Below are positions 1 through 7,355 of a DNA stretch of 14,624 nt, piece after piece. The stretch comes from Pseudomonadota bacterium (GTDB taxonomy: Bacteria > Pseudomonadota > Gammaproteobacteria > Burkholderiales > Burkholderiaceae_C), in the NCBI GenBank assembly GCA_023415035.1, contig JAEZLX010000173.1, forward strand, positions 1 through 14,624, written 5' to 3'. The first letter of the stretch is position 1. Each line of letters opens with the position of its first letter. The position numbers were made by a program, and so were the translations under genes. Under the pieces are notes generated by a model. It searched no databases. It was not told the origin of the DNA and worked only from the letters and a program-made list of their open reading frames with translations.

Positions 1-307
1 CAACAGCAGCACGCAAGTCTCGGCCCAGCAAGCCGTCCGGATCCCTGACTGGATGGTGCCCAATCCGGGGTTTGTGCTCGACGCGGGCATGCCGGGTGTG
101 GAATCCGTGATGTGTGTCGCCACCGACGCCGACGTGCGCGTCAGGCTTCCTGACAGTCTGCAAGGCCCCGGTCTGCAACCGATCCAGGGCATGACCGGCA
201 TGCAGAGCGTTCGCGATGCGTTCCGCGAGGCTGCTGGCGAACAGGGTTTCGCCGAGCAAACCATGAGCTGGCGTGTGCTGCCGCAGCGTGCAGCCGCCAG
301 CCGCTGA
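1..307 (+). CDS. C-terminal end of an unidentified protein (5' truncated by window)
   Basis: The reading frame is open from the second base of the window to a TGA at 305-307, so about 101 residues of a longer protein are visible and the start lies outside. The first internal ATG, at 53, has no reason to be the start because the frame continues upstream of it. The visible part has no transmembrane segment. A stretch reading ESVMCVATDADVRVRLP followed by a helix-like VRDAFREAAG and a terminal SWRVLP resembles, by eye, the C-terminal DUF4384-type domain found in some exported or kinase-linked proteins. That resemblance is a guess. It is followed after 22 nt by the Sel1-repeat gene in the same direction, so the two may be co-transcribed. 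Function unknown. Confidence 0.6.
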   Translation, partial: NSSTQVSAQQAVRIPDWMVPNPGFVLDAGMPGVESVMCVATDADVRVRLPDSLQGPGLQPIQGMTGMQSVRDAFREAAGEQGFAEQTMSWRVLPQRAAASR

Positions 308-329
308 CCGGCAGCACGGCGAAAAGATC

Positions 330-1499
330 ATGGGCCCGATGCGTCACCACCTTGCCTGCTGGGCATGCGCCACCGCCATGCCGCTGGCAAGCGCCTTCGC
401 GGCGGGCCCGATGCCGCCGGAACCCATCCAGGCTGCACCGTTGCAGCCCGACGCACCGCAACTTCAGGCACCCGCGCCACTCCCGCCGCGCGTGTCCCGC
501 GACCGGCCGGAGGTGTTGCGTGTGGCACCGCTCTCGGATCCGTGGGCCATCGCGGAGATCGAAAGGCTCAAGACACTCGCCCTGCGCAACGACCTGGGCA
601 CATCGTCGCAGCTTGCACGCACGCAACGTCGGCGCTCGGCGGCCGAGGCCTCCTGGTGGCTGGGCCTGATCCACTCCCATGGCGCAGGCGTGGCGCAAAA
701 TCCCATCCAGGCGCGCCAATGGTTCGAGCGGGCCCGGGTGCTGGGGCATCCGCTGGCGCCGGCAGGGCTTGCCCTGTGCGAGATCGATGGCTGCACCGGA
801 CCGCCCAACCCGTCGGCCGCCCGCCCCTGGATCGCGCAGCTGCGGCGCACGAACGCACCACGTGCCTATTACCTTGAGTGGTTGTCCGAGTACCGCACCT
901 CACCGATCGAGATGGCATCCGCCGATGAACCGGGCACGAGCACGACCGTCAACATGCCGGCACGCCATCTGTTGGAGCGCGCGGCAAGGGCGGGCGACCC
1001 TCATGCGCGGATCGAACTGGGTATCGACTTCGCCAACCGCCGGCAATGGCGCGATGCGCTGGCACAGTTCCAACAGGCCAGCCAGATCTCGGATGCCGCC
1101 GCCAGCAATGCCGCCACCGTACGGCTGCTGATGGAAGAGGAAGCCAGGACAGGAGCCGGAGAGACCGGACGCGCCGCGCAACTGTTGCGCGAAGCCCGGC
1201 GCCAGCACCGGGGCGATGGCGTCCCGGCCAACTATGCCGAGGCGCTGCGCCTGTACCGTCAGGCCGAGGCTGCCGGCAGCGCCGAGGCCGGCCGGATACT
1301 GGCCCTGATCGCGTCACGGCCTGCGCCTGGCGGTGACGTCAACATCGAATGGATGCGACAGCTGGCCTACATCGATCTGTCGCAGGTGCTGCCCTCGCTG
1401 GGAAGTCCGGTATCCGGGCTGCGCCTGCAGCGCGAACCCTCGCCCCTGTTCGACTGGCTGCCCAAAACCTGGCGGGAACGCGCGGGAGGCATCCGCTAG
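330..1499 (+). CDS. Exported Sel1/TPR-like repeat protein
   Basis: A protein of 389 residues. The N-terminus (MGPMRHHLACWACATAMPLA, then SAFA|AG) looks like a signal peptide with cleavage near residue 24, so it should act in the periplasm or envelope. A proline/alanine-rich linker follows (about residues 27-65). Sel1/TPR-type helical repeats are visible around 105-150 (ASWWLGLIHSHGAGVAQNP, then ARQWFERARVLGHP), 211-256 and 282-325 (HRGDGVPANYAEALRLYRQA). Such repeats usually mediate protein-protein contact, and no catalytic motif is seen. The frame is open upstream to 273, but that start would lie inside the preceding gene and would put a polar stretch before the signal peptide. ATG at 330 or at 339 fits better. 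Neither has a strong ribosome-binding site (only GAAAAG). The C-terminal 60 residues (from about 335) look like a separate non-repeat segment. Partner and role are unknown. Confidence 0.8.
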   Translation: MGPMRHHLACWACATAMPLASAFAAGPMPPEPIQAAPLQPDAPQLQAPAPLPPRVSRDRPEVLRVAPLSDPWAIAEIERLKTLALRNDLGTSSQLARTQRRRSAAEASWWLGLIHSHGAGVAQNPIQARQWFERARVLGHPLAPAGLALCEIDGCTGPPNPSAARPWIAQLRRTNAPRAYYLEWLSEYRTSPIEMASADEPGTSTTVNMPARHLLERAARAGDPHARIELGIDFANRRQWRDALAQFQQASQISDAAASNAATVRLLMEEEARTGAGETGRAAQLLREARRQHRGDGVPANYAEALRLYRQAEAAGSAEAGRILALIASRPAPGGDVNIEWMRQLAYIDLSQVLPSLGSPVSGLRLQREPSPLFDWLPKTWRERAGGIR

Positions 1500-1509
1500 C
1501 TGGCAAGCC

Positions 1510-2415
1510 TTACCCGCCGCGCAGCTGGGCACGCAGCATAACGCCGATCTCGGGCCGCTCGGCAAACGGATCGGGCGGGTTGTCTCCGGCGACGATAGCA
1601 TCGAAGCGCATCCTGGCATTGCCCAGGGCATGCGGGTGGCTGTAGATGTAGAAGCGGTCCTCGCGCACGGCATCGAACACTTTTTGTGCCACCTCGGCCG
1701 CGGTGACCTTGCCGGAGCTGACGGCCTTCTCGGTCATGGCCTGCCCGATGAGCTGGCTCTTCGTGGGAGCCTCGTCCGCCATGTCGGCCGGCTTGTTGCG
1801 ATGGCTCTGGCTGATGCCGGTGGCCACAAAGTACGGGCATAGCACACTCGCACTTACCTGATCGGTGACCAGGCGCAGATCCTGGTACAGCGATTCGCTC
1901 AGACTCACGACCGCGTGCTTGCTCACGTTGTAGACGCCCATGTTGGGCGGCGTGAGCAAGCCCGCCATGCTGGCGGTGTTGACGATGTGTCCGCGGTAGG
2001 CCGGATCCGCCTGTGCTGCGGCAAGCATCATGGGCGTGAAGAGCCGCACGCCGTGGATGACGCCCCAGACGTTGACGCCCAGCACCCACTCCCAGTCGCG
2101 CACCGAGTTTTCCCAGATCAGGCCGCCGGAGCCCACCCCCGCGTTGTTGAACACGAGGTGCGGCGCGCCGAAACGCGCCTGCACGGCCGCCGCCAGCGCT
2201 TCCATCTGTGCGGCGTCAGACACATCCACCCGCAGTGCGAGTACGGGCGCGCCTGCCGCCTGGATCTCGGCCGCCGCGGCATCGAGCGCGTCCTGCTGCA
2301 CGTCCACCAGGACGAGGTTCATGCCCAAGCGAGCTCCGATGCGCGCGCACTCTAGGCCGAACCCGGAGCCTGCCCCGGTCAGTACCGCTGTCTTGCCCTT
2401 GAAATCCGGAATCAT
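1510..2415 (-). CDS. SDR-family NAD(P)-dependent oxidoreductase (distal gene of the acyl-CoA operon)
   Basis: A classical-type short-chain dehydrogenase/reductase of 301 residues, longer than the usual 250 because of a C-terminal extension. The Rossmann nucleotide motif TGAGSGFG is at 13-20, and Asp38 at the end of beta-2 suggests NAD(H) preference. NNAG is at 90-93, with the catalytic set Asn115, Ser149, Tyr162 and Lys166 (YNVSK). It should oxidise or reduce a hydroxyl/carbonyl group; the substrate is not evident. The ATG at 2415 is preceded by a good AGGAG site. It is the last gene of the six-gene minus-strand run, 29 nt after elaA. It ends 10 nt from the convergent Sel1-repeat gene, leaving no space for a terminator. 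The C-terminal region (about 200-301) is the part most likely to define substrate. Confidence 0.9.
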   Translation of the reverse strand: MIPDFKGKTAVLTGAGSGFGLECARIGARLGMNLVLVDVQQDALDAAAAEIQAAGAPVLALRVDVSDAAQMEALAAAVQARFGAPHLVFNNAGVGSGGLIWENSVRDWEWVLGVNVWGVIHGVRLFTPMMLAAAQADPAYRGHIVNTASMAGLLTPPNMGVYNVSKHAVVSLSESLYQDLRLVTDQVSASVLCPYFVATGISQSHRNKPADMADEAPTKSQLIGQAMTEKAVSSGKVTAAEVAQKVFDAVREDRFYIYSHPHALGNARMRFDAIVAGDNPPDPFAERPEIGVMLRAQLRGG

Positions 2416-2444
2416 GCGTGTTGTCTCCTCTTGGGTTGTCGTCT

Positions 2445-2936
2445 TCAGGAGCGAAGCATCTCGATGTGCGGGATGCCGTCCTCGATGTACGGCTTGTTGT
2501 CCGAGATGAATCCGTGCCGGTTGTAGAACGCTTCGAGATGGGCCTGCGCCCCGATGCGGATGGGTTGCTCGCCCCAGAGCGCATGCAGCATGCGGATGGA
2601 CGTGGCCATGAGCGCGTGGCCGAGCCCGGTGCCCCGCGCCGACGGTGCGGTCACCACCCGGCCGATGCTGGCCTCGGCGAAGCCGCGCCCCGCCGGCACC
2701 AGCCGCGTCGAGGCCAGCAGCTGCACACCGCCCCTGCCATCTGGCGCTTCAGCCAGCACATGCAGGCAATCGGCATCCATGCCATCCATGTCCAGGAACA
2801 CGCAGTTCTGCTCAACCACGAACACCTCGGAGCGCAGCCGCAGCAGCCGGTACAGCGTAGCGGCCGACATGGCATGGAATGGCAGGCAACGCCAGGCAAG
2901 CCCGGCACCGGAATCGTTGTCAGAAAGGCCGCTCAA
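2445..2936 (-). CDS. elaA: ElaA-type GNAT N-acetyltransferase
   Basis: A 163-residue acetyltransferase-fold protein that lines up by eye with E. coli ElaA (about 153 residues). Shared blocks are LYRLLRLRSEVFVVEQNC (28-45), IGRVV (91-95), the acetyl-CoA pyrophosphate loop ARGTGLGHAL (100-109), AQAHLEAFYNRHGF (130-143) and EDGIPHIEM (152-160). It should transfer an acetyl group from acetyl-CoA, but the acceptor is not known for this family. The start is a TTG at 2936: no ATG or GTG precedes the conserved N-terminal strand (LAW at 13-15), the next ATG would remove it, and a GGGA sits about 9 nt upstream of the TTG. It lies between the medium-chain reductase (70 nt upstream) and the SDR (29 nt downstream) on the same strand. 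Its link with fatty-acid metabolism is therefore only positional. Confidence 0.88.
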   Translation of the reverse strand: MSGLSDNDSGAGLAWRCLPFHAMSAATLYRLLRLRSEVFVVEQNCVFLDMDGMDADCLHVLAEAPDGRGGVQLLASTRLVPAGRGFAEASIGRVVTAPSARGTGLGHALMATSIRMLHALWGEQPIRIGAQAHLEAFYNRHGFISDNKPYIEDGIPHIEMLRS

Positions 2937-3006
2937 AAGAATCGTTCCCGCAACTTGTCAAAAAAGCCGCCGCCGGATGCCTGCCACGGATACACGAAGC
3001 CTGGCC

Positions 3007-4023
3007 TCAGATCAGCTTCACGAGCTGCTTGCCCAGGTTCTTGCCCTTGAGCAGGCCCAGAAAGGCCTCGGGCGCCGATTCGATGCCCTGCGCGATGGAT
3101 TCGCGCGGGCGCAGCTTGCCCTGCGCCACCAGGCCACCCAGCTCGGCCAGCGCCTCGGGCCAGACCTCCATGTGCTCGCTGACGATGAAGCCCTCGATCT
3201 TGAGGCGGCTGATGAGGATCAGCGACGGATTGGTCATGGGCAGCGGCTGTCCGTCGTAGCCCGCAATCATGCCGCACATCGCGATGCGGCCGAAGGCGTT
3301 CATGCGCAGCATGACCGCGTCCAGCACCATGCCGCCCACATTCTCGAAATAGCCATCGATGCCCTTGGGGCAGACTTCCTTGAGCGCCTTGGCCAGCGAG
3401 TGCATGTCCTTGTGCTGACGGTAGTCCACGCAGGCGTCGTAGCCCAGCTCCTGCACCGCGTATTGGCATTTCTCGGGGCCACCCGCAATGCCGACCACAC
3501 GGCAGCCACGCGCCTTGGCCAGCGCCACATACGCACTGCCCACGGCACCCGTGGCGGCGCTGACCACCACGGTGTCACCCGCCTTGGGCGCGATGATCTT
3601 CACCAGACCGTACCAGGCCGTCACGCCCGGCATGCCGACCGCGCCCAGGTAGTAGGACAGCGGCACGTGCGTGGTGTCGACCTTGCGCAGCGCGCCGGAC
3701 TGATCGGCATCGACCACGCTGTACTCCTGCCAGCCCCCCATGCCCACTACCTTGTCGCCCGGCTGGTACTTCGGGTGTTGCGATTCGACGACCTCACCCA
3801 CCGTACCGCCGATCATGACCTCACCCAGCGGCTGGGCGGCCGCGTAACTCTTGCCCTCGTTCATGCGGCCGCGCATGTACGGATCCAGACTCAGGAAGTG
3901 ATGGCGAACCAGCACCTGCCCGGACTTGAGCGTCGGCGTCTCGGTGGTCACAAGCCTGAAGTTGTCGACCGAGGCCTCTCCCTGAGGCCGGCTGTCGAGC
4001 AGTATCTGGCGGTTGCTTGGCAT
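3007..4023 (-). CDS. NADP-dependent oxidoreductase, zinc-independent MDR (CurA/YncB type)
   Basis: A 338-residue medium-chain dehydrogenase/reductase of the leukotriene B4 dehydrogenase / CurA (YncB) group. The signature blocks are SLDPYMRGRM (45-54), GMPGVTAW (130-137), the nucleotide-binding loop AATGAVGS (156-163) and YFENVGG (225-231). No structural or catalytic zinc ligands are seen, as is normal here. Family members reduce the C=C bond of alpha,beta-unsaturated ketones or aldehydes with NADPH. In this operon it could clear enone or enal intermediates, or saturate a double bond before beta-oxidation; this is inference. The ATG at 4023 has AGGAG 9 nt upstream. It follows the thioesterase gene by 43 nt and precedes elaA by 70 nt. 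Confidence 0.93.
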   Translation of the reverse strand: MPSNRQILLDSRPQGEASVDNFRLVTTETPTLKSGQVLVRHHFLSLDPYMRGRMNEGKSYAAAQPLGEVMIGGTVGEVVESQHPKYQPGDKVVGMGGWQEYSVVDADQSGALRKVDTTHVPLSYYLGAVGMPGVTAWYGLVKIIAPKAGDTVVVSAATGAVGSAYVALAKARGCRVVGIAGGPEKCQYAVQELGYDACVDYRQHKDMHSLAKALKEVCPKGIDGYFENVGGMVLDAVMLRMNAFGRIAMCGMIAGYDGQPLPMTNPSLILISRLKIEGFIVSEHMEVWPEALAELGGLVAQGKLRPRESIAQGIESAPEAFLGLLKGKNLGKQLVKLI

Positions 4024-4066
4024 GGCTTTCGTCTCCTGTCTGGATATGTCTGTGGTGTGAAACGGC

Positions 4067-4495
4067 TCAGTCGGTCCGGATGGTGTTCAGCGGCTGCGTC
4101 TTGCGCCGGCCAACCGGCAGACGCGGCACATACTTGAAGGTGCCGGTCGCATGCACGCACAGCCGGCCTTCCTCGTCGACGATACGGCCTTCCGTGAAGG
4201 CCATGGTGGCGGTGCGGTGCAGCAGCTTGCCGAGGGCGGTGAGCGTGCCCTTGGCCGGGCGCACGAAACTCGATTTCATCTCGATGGTGACGCAGCCCAT
4301 GGCAGGCTCCACCGATCGGGCAGCGTGCGCCATGGCGACGTCCAGCAGCGTCATGCTGGCGCCGCCATGCACCACGCTGAAGGAGTTTTCATGCTCGGGA
4401 CGCGGCCGGAAGACGATCTCGGCCTCGCCGCCATCGAACTTCTGCAACTCGAACCCGAGCAGTTCGACAAAAGGAATATGGATTTCAAACTGCAT
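4067..4495 (-). CDS. PaaI-family hotdog-fold acyl-CoA thioesterase
   Basis: A 142-residue single hotdog domain. The hallmark segment is HENSFSVVHGGASMTLLDVA (35-54), with the HGG turn at 43-45 and Asp52 in the central helix, the usual catalytic position in PaaI/YdiI-type thioesterases. It should hydrolyse acyl-CoA thioesters and free CoA, a common overflow valve next to beta-oxidation genes. The ATG at 4495 was chosen although the frame is open to 4579, because the extra 28 residues would overlap the SDR gene and are low-complexity basic sequence. A GGGAGG lies about 15 nt upstream, rather far, so translation may depend partly on coupling to the SDR gene that ends 38 nt before. The basic C-terminal tail (120-142) goes beyond the core fold. 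Confidence 0.9.
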   Translation of the reverse strand: MQFEIHIPFVELLGFELQKFDGGEAEIVFRPRPEHENSFSVVHGGASMTLLDVAMAHAARSVEPAMGCVTIEMKSSFVRPAKGTLTALGKLLHRTATMAFTEGRIVDEEGRLCVHATGTFKYVPRLPVGRRKTQPLNTIRTD

Positions 4496-4533
4496 GGGCG
4501 AACGATACAGCCTCCCGGGACGCTTGTCGCCGC

Positions 4534-5325
4534 TCAGCCCCCCGTGATGATCGAGACGCCGCCATCCACCGCCAGCCACTGGCCGGTGATGTGCTTGCCC
4601 GCGTCCGATGCATAGAGCACGGTGATGCCCTTGAGGTCCTCGTCGTCACCCAGGCGCCCCAGCGGGGCGCTCGCGGCCAGCTTGTCCTCGCCCATGGCCT
4701 CGAGCGTGCCACGGGTCATCTTGCTTGGGAAAAAGCCCGGGCAGATCGCGTTGACGCGGATGCCATGGTCGCCCCATTCGGCTGCCAGCGCGCGGGTGAA
4801 GTTGATCACCGCGCCCTTGGAGGTGTTGTAGGCGATCGTCTTCATGCCCCGGGGATTGCCGCCGAGACCCGCGATGGACGCGGTGTTGATGATGCTGCCA
4901 CGGCGGCGCGGGATCATGCTGCTCCTGGCAACGAGCTGGCTGAGCAGGAAGTAGCTGCGCACGTTCAGGTTCAGCACCTTGTCCCAGGCCTCCAGCGGAT
5001 GATCCTCGGCGGGAGCACCCCAGGCTGCGCCGGCGTTGTTGACGAGGATGTCCACATCGCCGACCCGCTCCAGCGTTTCGGACGCCAGGCGCCGGATCTG
5101 GTCCTCATGCTGGCAGTCCGCGGCGATCCAGCGCGCGTCGATGCCGGCGGCCTGCAGTTCGGCCGTGGCCTGCTCCAGATCCTCGGCCTTGCGCGAGCTG
5201 ATGACGATGCGGGCGCCGGCTTCGCCGAGGGCGTGTGCTATCTGCAGGCCCAGGCCGCGCGACCCTCCGGTCACCAGGGCGGTCTTGCCCGTGAGGTCGA
5301 ACAGCTGGGCAACGGTGCGGGTCAT
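4534..5325 (-). CDS. SDR-family oxidoreductase (FabG-like)
   Basis: A classical SDR of 263 residues. TGGSRGLG is at 19-26, with SSR at 43-45 after beta-2 (the basic residue suggests NADP(H)), and NNAG at 96-99. The catalytic residues are Asn121, Ser150, Tyr166 and Lys170 (YNTSK). VNAICPGFF follows at 191-199, and the C-terminal GQWLAVDGGVS (248-258) is typical of FabG-like enzymes. It probably interconverts a 3-hydroxyacyl and 3-oxoacyl group or a related secondary alcohol; the substrate is unproven. The ATG at 5325 has AGGAG 7 nt upstream. The frame stays open far upstream, but that part is antisense-type shadow over the dehydrogenase gene. It lies 32 nt after the acyl-CoA dehydrogenase and 38 nt before the thioesterase, as the second gene of the operon. 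Confidence 0.93.
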   Translation of the reverse strand: MTRTVAQLFDLTGKTALVTGGSRGLGLQIAHALGEAGARIVISSRKAEDLEQATAELQAAGIDARWIAADCQHEDQIRRLASETLERVGDVDILVNNAGAAWGAPAEDHPLEAWDKVLNLNVRSYFLLSQLVARSSMIPRRRGSIINTASIAGLGGNPRGMKTIAYNTSKGAVINFTRALAAEWGDHGIRVNAICPGFFPSKMTRGTLEAMGEDKLAASAPLGRLGDDEDLKGITVLYASDAGKHITGQWLAVDGGVSIITGG

Positions 5326-5357
5326 GAATGTCTCCTTTGTCGGTATGTGAATGAAAG

Positions 5358-7187
5358 TCAGAATGCCTCGGCCGGCAGCCCGGCGCAGGTCTGGTCGCGC
5401 TCCCACACCACCTTGAGCCAGGCGCCGATGCGCGGCAGCTCGTAGTGGAAGAAATAGCGCATGGCAGCCAGCCGGCCCTGACGCGCGGGCGACGCGGGCA
5501 GCGCAACGGCCGCCAGCGCCACGTCGAGCCAGATCCAGGCCAGCACGGTATGACCGAATGCCTGCATATAGGGTACGGCATTGGCCAGCGCCTCCTGCGG
5601 ATCGCCGGTGGCCCAGGCCGCCTTGGTCGCGGCACCCACGTCCTGCAGCGCCTGCCCGAGGGCGTTGGCATAAGCCGCCAGCTCGGGCACATGGATGGCG
5701 CGCTCGATGGTGCGGTTGATGCGGCCGGCCAGCAGCTGCAGGCCGCGGCCGCCTTCCATCACCACCTTGCGGCCCAAAAGGTCCATGGCCTGGATGCCGT
5801 GGGTGCCCTCGTGGATCATGTTGAGGCGGTTGTCGCGCCAGTACTGCTCGACCGGAAAGTCGCGCGTGTAGCCATACCCGCCGTGGATCTGGATCGCCAG
5901 CGAATTGGCCTCCAGGCAGAACTCGCTGGGCCAGCTCTTGATGACGGGGGTAAGCACTTCCAGCAGAAGCCGCGCCTCCTCGGCCGCCTCGGGCGAGCCG
6001 GTGCGCTGCTCGTCCACCAGCAGGGCGCCGTACAGGCCCAGCGCCAGCGCGCCCTCGCAATAGCTCTTCTGGGCCAGCAGCATGCGCTTGACGTCGGCGT
6101 GCTCAATGATGCGCACCTGCGGCGCGCTCGCGTCCTTGCCTCCCACACCCAGCGGGCGCCCCTGCGGCCGGTTCATCGCGTAGTCGAGACTGGCCTCATA
6201 CCCGGCATAGCCGAGCATCGTGGCCGCCATGCCGATGGCGATGCGTGCCTCGTTCATCATGTGGAACATGCAGCGCAGACCGTCGCCCGGACGCCCCACA
6301 AGGTAGCCGATGGCACCGGCGCCACCACGCACCGGGTATCGTCCCTCGCCGAAGTTGAGCAGCGTGTTGGTGGTGCCGCGCCAGCCCAGCTTGTGGTTCA
6401 GGCCCGCCAGCGCCACGTCGTTTCGCTCGCCGGTGAGCCGGCCTTCGGTGTCCACCAGATGCTTGGGCACGATGAACAGCGAAATGCCCTTGACGCCCGG
6501 CACCAGCCGGCCATCGGCATCGGGGATCTTGGCCAGCACCAGATGCACGATGTTCTCGGCCATCTCGTGATCGCCGGAGGAAATCCACATCTTGTGGCCA
6601 TGCAGCCGGTAACGCGGACCGAGCGGATCGTCGGCCGAGCCCTCGCCGTCGGGCACGGCGCGCGTGGCCACGTCGCTCAGGCTGGAGCCGGCCTGCGGCT
6701 CGGACAGGCACATGGTCCCGGTGAAGCGCCCGTTGTATTCGTTGAGCGCGAAAACCTGCCGCTGCAGCTCGGTGCCGTGCGCCATCAGCAGGTTGGCATT
6801 GCCGGTGGTCAGCAGGTTGGAGCCGATGCTGACCGAGGCCTTGGCAAAGAAGCTGTTGGCTGCGGACTCGACCACGAACGGCAGCTGCATGCCGCCGATG
6901 TCATAGTCCTGCGCCGCGCTGAGCATGCCCGACTCGGCATAGGCACGCCGTGCATCGAGCGTGGCCTGCGGCAGGATCACCTTCTCGCCATCGAACTGTG
7001 GCTCCTGCGTGTCCACCAGGCGGTTGTAGGGTGCGAATTTTTCGCGCGCGATGCGCTCGCAGGTGTCCAGCACCGCGGCGAAGGTCTCGCGCGAGTGATC
7101 CGCGTAGCGCTCCCGCGTGGCAAGTCCCTCGGTCCGGAGCCAGTCATAGAGCAGGAAGTCGAGCGTGGAGCGCAGGGACAGGGTCAT
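5358..7187 (-). CDS. Large acyl-CoA dehydrogenase with C-terminal extension domain
   Basis: A 609-residue FAD-dependent acyl-CoA dehydrogenase, much longer than the 380-400 of the short/medium-chain type. It fits the roughly 600-residue group with an extra C-terminal helical domain (DmdC-like / Acyl-CoA_dh_C). It should introduce the alpha,beta double bond of acyl-CoA, the first step of beta-oxidation, and pass electrons to ETF. Visible motifs are MCLSEPQAGSSL (159-170, FAD/substrate signature), KMWISSG (199-205), QIHGGYGYTRDFPVEQYWRD (433-452) and HEGTHGIQ (459-466), where Glu460 is the expected catalytic base. The C-terminal domain spans roughly 475-609. ATG at 7187 is preferred over a TTG at 7202; the ribosome-binding site is weak. 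It heads the six-gene minus-strand operon and is divergent from marR, with a palindromic operator between them. Confidence 0.95.
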   Translation of the reverse strand: MTLSLRSTLDFLLYDWLRTEGLATRERYADHSRETFAAVLDTCERIAREKFAPYNRLVDTQEPQFDGEKVILPQATLDARRAYAESGMLSAAQDYDIGGMQLPFVVESAANSFFAKASVSIGSNLLTTGNANLLMAHGTELQRQVFALNEYNGRFTGTMCLSEPQAGSSLSDVATRAVPDGEGSADDPLGPRYRLHGHKMWISSGDHEMAENIVHLVLAKIPDADGRLVPGVKGISLFIVPKHLVDTEGRLTGERNDVALAGLNHKLGWRGTTNTLLNFGEGRYPVRGGAGAIGYLVGRPGDGLRCMFHMMNEARIAIGMAATMLGYAGYEASLDYAMNRPQGRPLGVGGKDASAPQVRIIEHADVKRMLLAQKSYCEGALALGLYGALLVDEQRTGSPEAAEEARLLLEVLTPVIKSWPSEFCLEANSLAIQIHGGYGYTRDFPVEQYWRDNRLNMIHEGTHGIQAMDLLGRKVVMEGGRGLQLLAGRINRTIERAIHVPELAAYANALGQALQDVGAATKAAWATGDPQEALANAVPYMQAFGHTVLAWIWLDVALAAVALPASPARQGRLAAMRYFFHYELPRIGAWLKVVWERDQTCAGLPAEAF

Positions 7188-7259
7188 GCCGCAAATTATC
7201 AAAGCGCGTGCGCGCGATCACCTGTCCTTTGGGCGACGACCGGACGCACCTTCCCGGTG

Positions 7260-7287
7260 CGGATATCCGTTCGAAGCATCGGGTCAA
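7260..7287 (-). promoter_or_regulatory. Possible weak promoter for the acyl-CoA dehydrogenase operon
   Basis: On the minus strand, TTGACC (7282-7287) resembles a -35 element. It is followed after 16 nt by TATCCG (7260-7265), a poor -10. The -35 overlaps the outer arm of the palindrome, so a repressor bound there would block polymerase. The -10 is weak, so this is tentative. Confidence 0.3.
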
Positions 7288-7310
7288 TTGGTTTGCATGC
7301 AAACGACTTG
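7285..7310. promoter_or_regulatory. Near-perfect palindrome, likely MarR operator between acyl-CoA dehydrogenase and marR
   Basis: A 26-bp inverted repeat with 22 of 26 positions symmetric. Its core, GTTTGCATGCAAAC at 7291-7304, is a perfect 14-bp palindrome, flanked by CAA/TTG arms. It lies about 45 bp before the marR start and 97 bp before the acyl-CoA dehydrogenase start. MarR-family repressors commonly bind such sites in the divergent region next to their own gene, so autoregulation plus control of the operon is the natural reading. This is inference. Confidence 0.65.
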
Positions 7311-7355
7311 CCACCGTTTGCGCACAATACCCGAACCGCTCCCCCCATCCTCTCC

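Noticed and set aside
2937..3006. Six-A run at 2960-2965 (T-run in the operon sense) as a terminator between the medium-chain reductase and elaA.
   Set aside because: No stable stem with a matching 5' arm directly precedes the T-run; the GC-rich sequence before it does not fold back well. Read-through within the operon is more likely.
2554..4137. A 527-codon plus-strand open frame opposite elaA and the medium-chain reductase.
   Set aside because: It is antisense to two genes with clear family motifs, and its His/Arg/Leu-rich composition is typical of shadow frames.
4496..4579. Upstream-extended start for the thioesterase, adding 28 residues.
   Set aside because: It would overlap the 3' end of the SDR gene, and the added residues are basic, Gly-rich and absent from the single-domain hotdog plan.
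5445..7355. A long plus-strand open frame opposite the acyl-CoA dehydrogenase, continuous with marR.
   Set aside because: It is antisense to a gene with clear catalytic motifs, its translation is His/Arg/Gly/Ala-rich with no domain, and marR has a proper family start at 7356. GC-rich codon bias commonly keeps such frames open.
7312..7355. A sigma70 promoter for marR with -10 CACAAT at 7323-7328.
   Set aside because: No -35-like hexamer lies at 16-18 nt upstream. TTGCCA (7308) is too close and TTGCAT (7293) too far, so the call is not supported.
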